Shown here: positions 1 to 5,501 of the stretch, in pieces
How positions within the stretch are numbered: the stretch's first letter is position 1
Layout: every line of letters starts with the position of its first letter
Program-made: the position numbers and the translations under genes
Assembly (NCBI GenBank): GCA_964442745.1
Contig: CAYUAI010000138.1
Coordinates: forward strand, 1 to 7,195
DNA length: 7,195 nucleotides
Reading direction: 5' to 3'
Source: CAYUAI01 sp964442745
Lineage (GTDB): Bacteria; Pseudomonadota; Gammaproteobacteria; S012-40
The notes under the pieces: generated by a model
Seen by the model: the letters and a program-made list of their open reading frames with translations, nothing else
Database searches by the model: none
What the model was told of the DNA's origin: nothing

Positions 1-58
1 AAGCCAGGGAAGCCAGGGAAGCCAGGGAAGCCAGGGAAGCCAGGGAAGCCAGGGAGGC
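1..58. repeat. 9-bp tandem repeat (AAGCCAGGG), six perfect copies plus a degenerate seventh
   Basis: Six identical 9-bp units fill bases 1-54 and a partial, altered copy follows to about 58; the array may continue to the left of the window. The unit length is a multiple of three, so copies could be gained or lost without a frameshift. All three forward frames are open through the array: KPG repeats stop at 70, SQG repeats stop at 77, and ARE repeats stay open to a TGA at 156-158 that overlaps the fliK ATG. It may be the 3' end of an upstream gene (fliJ often precedes fliK) or a non-coding minisatellite. The sequence alone does not decide. Confidence 0.95.
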
Positions 59-100
59 CAGCGTGTGGATAAACATTGAGATTATGTCTTTATCCGTTTT

Positions 101-138
101 TTACAGGCATGCAGTTGCTATCAGCTATGTGCCTGTAA
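101..138 (+). promoter_or_regulatory. Hairpin in the leader just upstream of fliK
   Basis: TTACAGGCA (101-109) pairs perfectly with TGCCTGTAA (130-138). Inside, AGTTG (113-117) pairs with CAGCT (122-126) with one wobble around a CTAT loop, giving an almost continuous stem-loop of 38 nt. It ends 16 nt before the first fliK ATG. There is no T run directly after it, so a simple terminator is unlikely. A role in fliK translation or in mRNA processing is inference only. Confidence 0.5.
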
Positions 139-154
139 CCTTATTATTAAAGAT

Positions 155-1471
155 ATGACGACGATGCCAAGTATAACAAAAATTGCATTACAGAGCAGTG
201 ATTCGGTGAAATCTCAATCGAGTTCTTTGAGTTCACAGCCAGACACCTCTTTTTCTGAGATGTTAAATAAACAAATGCCTGATAAAAAAAATGATGAGGT
301 GCAACGAAATCAAGTGAGCAGTAAGAACAATTATCCAAAAAATGATCCCAAGCATGAAGTTAGCAATGACGCTAAAAAAAATATGAGTCCCGAGCCTAAT
401 GCTAAAAAAGTGACAGAAGAGAATGAGCTAACATCCGAGGAAAAGCGTCAGTTATCTCAAACATTGTCCGACAGTCATCGGTCACCAGCCAATGAAAATA
501 CGGGGGAGCGCTTGCCGAATATGTCGCTTGAGGACGATGCGCTTAGTGCTCAGCAAGAGGCGCTTTTTATTCGTCAATGGGATATCAATTTATTAGCGGG
601 TGTGCAAGGATCTAGTCGTGGTGATTCAGAGGTTATGCTGGCCAATTATCAAGCAGTTTTTAATGGTCAAACGCGTTCTGATAAAGAAAAATTACTAGAT
701 TTGGCGGCGAACAGGCTAATTGATAAGACAAGTGCCTTGCCTGGTTCAATAACAGGGGGGTATCGCCTCGCTGATTCTTTCACTGAGTTATCGCTTGCTG
801 ACGCGAGCTTATCTTTAAATTCTCAAGATCCGCCTATCAACTCAGAGTATCTTACGCTGAAAAATTTTGATGCGATATTGGCTCGTCTTGAGTCACAAGT
901 CAATTTTCAAAGTGCATTGGATAAGACTTCACTCGCGGCGGGTTTCGAGCAGATAGTCGCCCGTAGCTCAATGGAAAATATAAATGGTATGGCGAATCAG
1001 GGAATATCTAATACCTCAAAGTTAGGGAATATGCCCGTGACATATTATGCGTTAGAGACGCCTTTTCAGCAGGCAGGTTGGGGTGATACACTGAATAAGC
1101 GGATCAGCATGATGGTACGTGGTGAGGTGCAAAAAGCTGAGCTTCACTTGAACCCAAAGGAGTTGGGACCGGTGGAAGTGAAAATTAAATTATCTCATGA
1201 TCAAGCGAGTATCTCATTTTCTGCGCAACATGGTGTGGTCAGGGAAGCGATAGAAAGTGCTTTGCCGCGATTGCGGGAGATGTTGACGGAGTCGGGTTTA
1301 ACTTTAGCGGGTGCCGATGTTTCATCACAATTCTCACGGCAACAGCAGGGATTTCAGGGGGCACAGGAGAGTGATGGCCATGGTGCGGAGTCTACAGTTA
1401 ACGATAGTGAAAGCAGCGAAAATATAAACATAGTACGCGGAATGAATGGTTTGGTGGATTATTTTGCCTGA
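155..1471 (+). CDS. fliK: Flagellar hook-length control protein FliK
   Basis: 438 residues. FliK is exported through the flagellar type III apparatus, measures hook length and makes FlhB switch from hook to filament substrates. The architecture is typical. A long, low-complexity N-terminal half (about residues 1-130) is rich in Ser, Asn, Lys and Glu. A folded C-terminal hook domain (Flg_hook type, about 305-395) carries the family core LNPKELGPVEVKI at 332-344 and a helix with RLREML near 372-377. A Gln/Ser/Glu-rich tail ends in GLVDYFA, as in many gammaproteobacterial FliK proteins. Start choice is uncertain: ATG 155 has only a weak AAAG three bases upstream, and ATG 164 fits that site better. 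A hairpin lies just upstream. No fliL or fliM follows, so this seems to be the last gene of its flagellar cluster or an isolated copy. Confidence 0.93.
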   Translation: MTTMPSITKIALQSSDSVKSQSSSLSSQPDTSFSEMLNKQMPDKKNDEVQRNQVSSKNNYPKNDPKHEVSNDAKKNMSPEPNAKKVTEENELTSEEKRQLSQTLSDSHRSPANENTGERLPNMSLEDDALSAQQEALFIRQWDINLLAGVQGSSRGDSEVMLANYQAVFNGQTRSDKEKLLDLAANRLIDKTSALPGSITGGYRLADSFTELSLADASLSLNSQDPPINSEYLTLKNFDAILARLESQVNFQSALDKTSLAAGFEQIVARSSMENINGMANQGISNTSKLGNMPVTYYALETPFQQAGWGDTLNKRISMMVRGEVQKAELHLNPKELGPVEVKIKLSHDQASISFSAQHGVVREAIESALPRLREMLTESGLTLAGADVSSQFSRQQQGFQGAQESDGHGAESTVNDSESSENINIVRGMNGLVDYFA

Positions 1472-1529
1472 TCCCAGTCATAGGTCATCCCATTGGGATA
1501 CTAAGGCATAGAGTCGTCGATTTTTTTTT
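1471..1529 (+). terminator. Weak candidate terminator region after fliK
   Basis: A short hairpin, ATCCC-ATT-GGGAT at 1487-1499, follows the fliK stop; ATCCCA at 1471 can also pair with TGGGAT at 1494. A run of nine T lies at 1521-1529. The gap of about 21 bases between hairpin and T run is too long for a standard intrinsic terminator, and only a TCG/CGA mini-stem touches the T run. The end of the fliK transcript probably lies here, but the mechanism is not clear. Confidence 0.3.
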
Positions 1530-1545
1530 GTTTAGAAAGTAAGTG

Positions 1546-1692
1546 CTATTGCGTGTTTGTCGCACAGCAGGTTATCGTGCTGACGGATGGGGTTGATATG
1601 ACATGACCCGCATTGGTGATCTGGGGCCGCAAACTGAAAACCGCCAGACATATTGTCATCATGAATAACAGGATAAATTCTTTTTCATTCAT
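1546..1692 (-). CDS. Possible small membrane or exported peptide, 48 residues
   Basis: Not recognised. With the inner ATG at 1692 the product is 48 residues: MNEKEF, then a hydrophobic stretch (ILLFMMTICLAVFSL, residues 7-21), then a polar Thr/Ser-rich tail with a CC pair. This resembles a signal peptide or a single membrane helix. The start at 1692 is preferred over 1731 because GGAAGGG lies 10 bases upstream of it. A 10-bp palindrome (1709-1718) overlaps the upstream edge of that site. No neighbour suggests a role. It may be a chance frame in the intergenic region, hence the low score. Confidence 0.28.
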   Translation of the reverse strand: MNEKEFILLFMMTICLAVFSLRPQITNAGHVISTPSVSTITCCATNTQ

Positions 1693-1734
1693 TTCGACAC
1701 CACCCTTCCAGCATGCTGTTGCCATTAGCAAAAT

Positions 1735-1854
1735 GTGCTACATGCTAGAGTTGCGTATAGTAACATAAGACTTCTTTTATTTCCTCTCTTTTTCTTGATG
1801 AGTTGTGGCATTGCTTGGTTGTGCTGGGTATGGGCATTTAAGGATAAAAAATAG
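1735..1854 (+). CDS. Doubtful 39-residue single-helix membrane frame
   Basis: From GTG 1735 to TAG 1852 the frame reads about 39 residues with one long hydrophobic segment (LLLFPLFFLMSCGIAWLCWV, then WAF) and a charged KDKK end. That pattern fits a small inner-membrane protein with a positive cytoplasmic end. GTG 1735 has no clear ribosome site, and the inner ATG 1798 would cut the helix in half. It faces away from the small minus-strand frame at 1546-1692. It is not a recognised family and may be chance. Confidence 0.15.
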   Translation: MLHARVAYSNIRLLLFPLFFLMSCGIAWLCWVWAFKDKK

Positions 1855-2024
1855 CCAAGTTTGTCTCGGTTCCAATCAAGATGATCTGTGTTTTATTGTA
1901 TACTTCAGAGGCGCGGCGATTAAGATCGGCTAAATGGTTGTCAATTGATCGTTTTGGTTATTTCTATTCGCGCCTGAGCGTGGGTTCAGTTTAGCGAAAT
2001 GGCTGCAACACCCTGGGAGGATGA

Positions 2025-2915
2025 ATGAGGATCGGCGTTGATTTAGGTGGCACAAAGATTGAGATCATTGCATTAAATGAACAACACCATGTGCTATATC
2101 GTCAACGGGTGGCGACGCCGACTGGGGATTATCAAAAAATAATAACCACTATCCGTGATATGGTATTTGAATTGGAGCATTGCCTTGACCAGACCGGGTG
2201 TGTAGGGCTCGGTGCGCCCGGCGCCATTTCAGCGTTAACGGGGCGAATGAAAAATGCCAACTCTGTGTGCTTGATTGACCAAGATATCATCGCGGATTTG
2301 GGGTCTGCCTTACAGCGACCTATTCGACTGTCTAATGATGCTAATTGCTTTACTTTGTCTGAGGCCAGTGATGGGGCGGCGGCGGGATACGAAAGTGTCT
2401 TTGGTGTGATTATTGGAACGGGGACGGGAGGCGGTATTTGTCTCCATGGTAAATTGTTAACCGGTGTGAATACCATCGCTGGCGAATGGGGACATAATTC
2501 TTTACCTTGGCTCACTGAGCAAGATTTACCATTGCCGGCTTGTTATTGTGGAAAAAAGGGTTGCATTGAAAGCTATCTTTCAGGGCCGAGCATGATGGCA
2601 GAATACAAGAAACTGACGGGCAGGGATTTGCGGCCGGAAGAAATTGTCATTGATGCAAGGCAGGGAGAGTCTTTTGCTTCCGTGACGCTGGATCATTATA
2701 TGGAGCGTTTAGCGAAGTCTTTGGCAAGTGTGATTAACTTGCTTGACCCCGACATTGTGGTACTGGGTGGCGGCTTAGCGAATATTGATGAATTGTATGA
2801 CGAGGTGCCGCGTCGCTGGGTGCCTTACATTTTTTCTGATGAAATTGAAACAAAATTAGTCCCGGCTAAATATGGTGATGCTAGCGGTGTACGAGGTGCG
2901 GCGTGGTTATGGTGA
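2025..2915 (+). CDS. mak: ROK-family sugar kinase, fructokinase/mannokinase Mak type
   Basis: 296 residues; E. coli Mak is about 302. It is predicted to phosphorylate fructose (and mannose or related hexoses) at the 6-OH with ATP in the cytosol, feeding glycolysis. Seen in order: the phosphate loop DLGGTKIE (residues 6-13), GLGAPG (61-66), the catalytic-base motif NDAN with Asp105, the second ATP loop GTGTGGG (131-137), the ROK sugar-binding GEWGHN (153-158), and a zinc site of His157 with CYCGKKGC (Cys173, 175, 180). The C-terminal end VLGGGLAN ... GDASGVRGAAWLW matches Mak closely. ATG 2025 is supported by GGGAGGA at 2015-2021. The next gene overlaps its stop codon. Related ROK kinases (glucokinase, GlcNAc kinase) are possible alternatives, but the family match favours Mak. 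Substrate is inferred from the family. Confidence 0.92.
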   Translation: MRIGVDLGGTKIEIIALNEQHHVLYRQRVATPTGDYQKIITTIRDMVFELEHCLDQTGCVGLGAPGAISALTGRMKNANSVCLIDQDIIADLGSALQRPIRLSNDANCFTLSEASDGAAAGYESVFGVIIGTGTGGGICLHGKLLTGVNTIAGEWGHNSLPWLTEQDLPLPACYCGKKGCIESYLSGPSMMAEYKKLTGRDLRPEEIVIDARQGESFASVTLDHYMERLAKSLASVINLLDPDIVVLGGGLANIDELYDEVPRRWVPYIFSDEIETKLVPAKYGDASGVRGAAWLW

Positions 2916-3622
2916 GTGGTAAGAGCGAATTCCATCAGGCGATATGGATATTAGTCTTGTTGTTGGGTGTCAATGTGCTTGCTGTGGCACAAGAGGCTAA
3001 AAAATATTCTGTTTTTGAGGAAACAGTGTTAATTAGTGAGCTTGCCAAAAAAAGAGCAAAAGAACTTTTAGAGCCCTCGCCAGCGATGGATTTTTCACGT
3101 CCAGTGGTTTCCAGGAGTTTTACCCAGAACTCACTGGATGCCAATGCGAATCAAGCCGTCGCGAAACAATATCGAGCGGGGCAGGTCGCCTATTTTTTTG
3201 GTCATCATGCCAAGGCCTTAAATCAGTGGCGCCCCCTGGCTGAACAAGGTTATGCTCAGGCACAAGCGAGTATGGGCTGGTTGTATCAAGCAGGTTTAGG
3301 TGTCAAACAGGATAACGCCGAAGCGCTTCAATGGTATCGGTTAGGTGCGAAGCAAGGCAATGCGGTTGCGCAAAATAATTTGGGCGTGATGCATGAAAAT
3401 GGTATTGCTGTTAGCAAAAATCTAGAGAAAGCCATTCCTTGGTATCGTAAATCTGCTGAGCAAGGATACCGTTTTGCACAATTTAATTTGGCCAATGCTT
3501 TGTTACAGCACACGATAGGACAACCGCCTATTGACGAAATTAAGCATTTATTGACATCGGCGGCATCGCAAGGTGTCAGTCAGGCAAAAAAACAATTACA
3601 AACATTGGGAAAAAATATTTAG
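2909..3622 (+). CDS. Exported Sel1-like repeat protein
   Basis: 237 residues from ATG 2909. The N-terminus is a signal peptide: a short basic start, the hydrophobic core AIWILVLLLGVNVLAV, and a likely signal peptidase I site after AVA, before QEAKK. A linker (to about residue 80) precedes TPR-like Sel1 repeats. Two complete 36-residue units begin at GYAQAQASMG and GNAVAQNNLG, each ending in a WYR-x5-6-QG pattern, with half repeats on both sides. Sel1 repeats bind proteins and form solenoids; the partner is unknown. It should act in the periplasm or outside the cell. The start overlaps the mak stop, so translation is probably coupled. ATG 2909 is chosen because GAGGTG at 2893-2898 sits 10 bases upstream; GTG 2903 or GTG 2912 are alternatives. 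The Sel1 assignment is sound; the function is not known. Confidence 0.88.
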   Translation: MVSGKSEFHQAIWILVLLLGVNVLAVAQEAKKYSVFEETVLISELAKKRAKELLEPSPAMDFSRPVVSRSFTQNSLDANANQAVAKQYRAGQVAYFFGHHAKALNQWRPLAEQGYAQAQASMGWLYQAGLGVKQDNAEALQWYRLGAKQGNAVAQNNLGVMHENGIAVSKNLEKAIPWYRKSAEQGYRFAQFNLANALLQHTIGQPPIDEIKHLLTSAASQGVSQAKKQLQTLGKNI

Positions 3623-3659
3623 TGAGGTTTTCTAGTGACATGACCTATACCCGTAGCGT

Positions 3660-3893
3660 TTGAGATTAACAACCACTCAGCCACGTGATTTTTTGTGGCT
3701 GAGTGGTTGGGACAGATTTGGTATTTTAACGCCAGGGCGTATTGATTTGGGTTACAATATTGGTCATATCGAAAGTTATGACGAAAATAATCGACTGATT
3801 TTTGCATCGATTGATAATCAAATTATGCTCAAAGCTATGCAACGGATGAGTCAAGTGTATGATAAGGAATGGGCAATAACCGACATTGGATAG
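3660..3893 (+). pseudogene. Orphan frame of 77 codons, coding-like but without a sound start
   Basis: Not recognised. The frame opens at TTG 3660, directly after an in-frame TAG, with no ribosome site. Its first 16 codons run through a 15-bp perfect hairpin. The rest (GRIDLGYNIGHIESYDENN and onward to DKEWAITDIG) has codon choice like the neighbouring genes and a balanced composition, which suggests real coding sequence. A short frame from ATG 3640 (MTYTRSV) ends at TGA 3661; one extra T in the GTTTGA there would join it to this frame and give about 85 residues. That ATG has GAGG about 12 bases upstream. So this may be a small gene broken by a frameshift, the 3' remnant of a longer gene, or chance. 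It ends 18 bases before the stop of the convergent VOC gene. Confidence 0.4.
3670..3709. repeat. Perfect 15-bp inverted repeat with a 10-nt loop
   Basis: CAACCACTCAGCCAC (3670-3684) pairs perfectly with GTGGCTGAGTGGTTG (3695-3709). The loop is GTGATTTTTT, so the T run is inside the loop and not after the stem. It starts 47 bases after the stop of the Sel1 gene and is the most stable hairpin seen in the window. It may mark the 3' end of the mak-sel1 transcript or protect it. On neither strand does a T run follow the stem, so it is not a textbook intrinsic terminator. Confidence 0.85.
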
Positions 3894-3911
3894 CAGGCGT
3901 TGCTTCAATGA

Positions 3912-4277
3912 TTAATTTTTATTTTGCCATAAACCAAAGACTGCCCCGGTGGGGTCTTGTATTATGCTAAACCAGCCGTGTTCAGGCACGGCCGTTTTTT
4001 CTCGTAAGACGGTGCCACCAAGTGAGCATGCTTTGTCAGTTGATTGCTGAACATCATTGACATTGATATAGGGTATCCATGTGGAAGGTGCTTGCGGGAC
4101 AGGGTGTTGCATCATGCCTCCGCCGACACCTTCACCGGTCTGTATCATGATGTAAGGCTGGTCGCTATCTTGCATCGGCATGTTTTCAAATTTCCAGTCA
4201 AGCAGCGCACCATAAAACTTAGTGGCTTGTGTAACATCTTGACTTTGTAATTCAACGTGTGCGAATGGGTTTTCCAT
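3912..4277 (-). CDS. VOC-superfamily (glyoxalase/bleomycin-resistance fold) protein
   Basis: 121 residues, a normal single-module length. It has two beta-alpha-beta-beta-beta halves: the first opens with FAHVELQSQDVTQATKFYGA (residues 5-24), and the second with WIPYINVNDVQQSTDKACSLGG (67-88) and closes with DPTGAVFGLWQ (108-118). This is the layout of small VOC proteins described as related to lactoylglutathione lyase. His7 and the EHG around residue 100 could contribute to a metal or ligand site, but the end position that is often Glu in related enzymes is Gln118, so catalysis is uncertain. ATG 4277 is well supported by GAGGAG at 4291-4286, 8 bases upstream. It is transcribed alone, divergent from the lipase gene. 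The substrate cannot be named. Confidence 0.88.
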   Translation of the reverse strand: MENPFAHVELQSQDVTQATKFYGALLDWKFENMPMQDSDQPYIMIQTGEGVGGGMMQHPVPQAPSTWIPYINVNDVQQSTDKACSLGGTVLREKTAVPEHGWFSIIQDPTGAVFGLWQNKN

Positions 4278-4308
4278 CTAGGTTGCTCCTCATTTTGGTA
4301 TCAGTTAT

Positions 4309-4336
4309 TTGTCGGTGGTTATATTATCAGTACATT
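4309..4336 (+). promoter_or_regulatory. Weak candidate promoter for the lipase gene
   Basis: TTGTCG (4309-4314) and TACATT (4331-4336) are separated by 16 bases, each matching four of six consensus positions of a sigma-70 promoter. Transcription from here would place the 4360-4383 hairpin and the 4446 ribosome site in the leader. The match is modest and other TA-rich boxes nearby, such as TATTAT at 4345, are possible. Confidence 0.22.
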
Positions 4337-4359
4337 GAGATTTGTATTATACAAGGGGT

Positions 4360-4383
4360 CTCCTGACAGCATTATGTCAGGAG
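4360..4383 (+). promoter_or_regulatory. Hairpin in the lipase leader, terminator-like
   Basis: CTCCTGACA (4360-4368) pairs perfectly with TGTCAGGAG (4375-4383) around the six-base loop GCATTA, and TGTTTT follows. It is about 75 bases upstream of the lipase GTG. On the plus strand it could act as a weak intrinsic terminator, or as an attenuator in the lipase leader; on the minus strand no T run follows. Its role is inferred only from position. Confidence 0.45.
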
Positions 4384-4445
4384 TGTTTTGGATATGTGCA
4401 ATGTGTGTTAAATTTAAAGTGGCTGCGGGGTTTTCCGCCTTTTTC

Positions 4446-4450
4446 AAGGA
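4446..4450 (+). promoter_or_regulatory. Ribosome binding site that sets the lipase start at GTG 4459
   Basis: AAGGA lies 8 bases upstream of GTG 4459. The open frame extends upstream to TTG 4342, but that part runs through a hairpin and has no ribosome site, and no ATG occurs in the N-terminal region. From GTG 4459 the protein begins with a normal signal peptide, which supports this start. Confidence 0.6.
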
Positions 4451-4458
4451 CGCTAGAC

Positions 4459-5385
4459 GTGTATTATTTTTGTGAACGATTTTTCATCAAGAATTTGTTG
4501 TTACTACTATTGCTGAATCTTTACAGTGGTGTAGCTAGCAGCCGTGAAATAATCCGTGATGATAATATTTTCCCATCCCTTTTTCGGTATGCGAAGTTAG
4601 CCAATGCCGCCTATCAAAATGTCGCACAGATAACACGTATATGTAAAGAGCAGCAGTTAATCCTTGCCCATGACTCCAATTCGGCGCTGGAAAAAGTACG
4701 CTATTTCATTGCGATAGATCATGAGACGCTAACTCAAGTCATTGCCATTCGTGGCACGGCTAATGTAGAAAACGCTATCGTCGATATTCAATATCAATTG
4801 CAAGCCGATCCGCATACAGGCATTTATCTACACTCGGGATTTCTGCGGGCGACGGCAAATTTATATGAGGAAATTGAACCCTTTTTGAAAAAAAATTATT
4901 CTGTTGCGACCACAGGCCATAGCCTCGGTGGTGCCATTGCTCTGATTTTAGCGATGCACTTGGATAAAAAGGGTTACTCTGTGAAAGAGGTGGTGACTTT
5001 TGGGCAGCCTAAAGTCACTAATCGTGCTGGGGCGGCTAAGTTCGATCATTTGCCGGTGATACGGGTCGTGACGGAATTAGATCTGGTGCCGATCGTGCCA
5101 CCCTTTGATATTTCGGATGTCATGAGTTTCAAGTTAGAGATATTTTGGCATTTGGGACAAGAGTATGTTTTATTGCCCAAAACATTTTACTCCACATTAA
5201 CAGGCTTGAACAGTTTGCTGCGAGGCCTTGGGTTTTTGAATAAACAACCTGGTGAAGAAAATTTAAATGCACATCGAATGGGCAACTATCTGGATCTCAT
5301 TGAGAAAAAATTACCAAGCTCGAATTCGATTCCTTATAATCAGCGGCAAAAATATATCTCTTCAACAAATGTAAGTTTAAACTGA
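4459..5385 (+). CDS. Exported class 3 lipase (alpha/beta hydrolase, lipase_3 type)
   Basis: 308 residues from GTG 4459. It is predicted to hydrolyse ester bonds of lipids outside the cytoplasm. The N-terminus is a signal peptide: basic residues, then a run of leucines (NLLLLLLLNLYSG) and a likely cut near VASS. The body follows the class 3 lipase pattern. IAIRGTANV (about residues 95-103) forms the oxyanion region, HSGFL is at 125-129, and the nucleophile elbow GHSLGGA has Ser155. TFGQPKVTN (180-188) and the acid motif ELDLVPIVPP with Asp208 follow, then WHLGQEY, and AHRMGNY with His272 completes the triad. All three catalytic residues are present, so the enzyme should be active. It is transcribed alone, away from the VOC gene, with a hairpin in its leader. 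The substrate (triglyceride, phospholipid or other ester) is unknown, and no foldase or secretion partner is seen nearby. Confidence 0.88.
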   Translation: MYYFCERFFIKNLLLLLLLNLYSGVASSREIIRDDNIFPSLFRYAKLANAAYQNVAQITRICKEQQLILAHDSNSALEKVRYFIAIDHETLTQVIAIRGTANVENAIVDIQYQLQADPHTGIYLHSGFLRATANLYEEIEPFLKKNYSVATTGHSLGGAIALILAMHLDKKGYSVKEVVTFGQPKVTNRAGAAKFDHLPVIRVVTELDLVPIVPPFDISDVMSFKLEIFWHLGQEYVLLPKTFYSTLTGLNSLLRGLGFLNKQPGEENLNAHRMGNYLDLIEKKLPSSNSIPYNQRQKYISSTNVSLN

Positions 5386-5501
5386 CTCCAGGAACAATCA
5401 TTAAAAAATACCGCTACCTCTTCTTTTCTCCACGTTACCCATCTATTGTTCTCTGAAATCAATTTAAACTTATCAAAAAATATGGTTAATGGATCGCAAT
5501 T
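5340..5501 (-). pseudogene. Open minus-strand stretch of 53 codons, possible gene remnant
   Basis: Not recognised. On the minus strand the frame is open from a TGA at 5504-5502 down to a TGA at 5342-5340 and reads in part KFKLISENNRWVTWRKEEVA and FFNDCSWSQF. The composition is protein-like, with several Trp and charged residues. There is no start codon in a good context. Just upstream an in-frame ATG is followed by TAG and TGA within a few codons, as expected of a decayed gene. It overlaps the last 46 bases of the lipase gene antisense. A chance open frame in A+T-rich DNA is equally possible. Confidence 0.2.

Larger units (their letters stand above)
1472..2024. other. Intergenic region between fliK and mak, no certain gene
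   Basis: About 550 bases. It contains the T9 run after fliK, a doubtful minus-strand small ORF (1546-1692), a perfect 10-bp palindrome CAGCATGCTG at 1709-1718, and a doubtful plus-strand frame at 1735-1854. Possible mak promoter elements are weak: a TATACT box at 1899-1904 without a good -35, and a TTGTCA at 1938-1943 with only a poor -10 after it. I see no tRNA, CRISPR array or insertion-sequence end. Confidence 0.6.

Noticed and set aside
84..158. A 24-codon ATG frame (MSLSVFYRH...) ending in ATGA overlap with fliK
   Set aside because: It has no ribosome site, lies across the leader hairpin and shows no family likeness; it is better explained as the end of the open ARE frame or as chance.
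2132..2515. A 127-codon minus-strand frame inside mak
   Set aside because: It is antisense to a well-supported ROK kinase and has no recognisable motif; it is a shadow of mak.
4342..4458. Upstream extension of the lipase from TTG 4342
   Set aside because: It has no ribosome site, crosses a hairpin and would bury the signal peptide; GTG 4459 has AAGGA at the right distance.
4257..4475. A 72-codon plus-strand frame between the VOC and lipase genes
   Set aside because: It overlaps the VOC start antisense, runs through the lipase leader hairpin and has no ribosome site.
5392..5451. GAACAAT/ATTGTTC inverted repeat as a lipase terminator
   Set aside because: The arms are 7 bp and 46 bases apart with no T run; likely chance.
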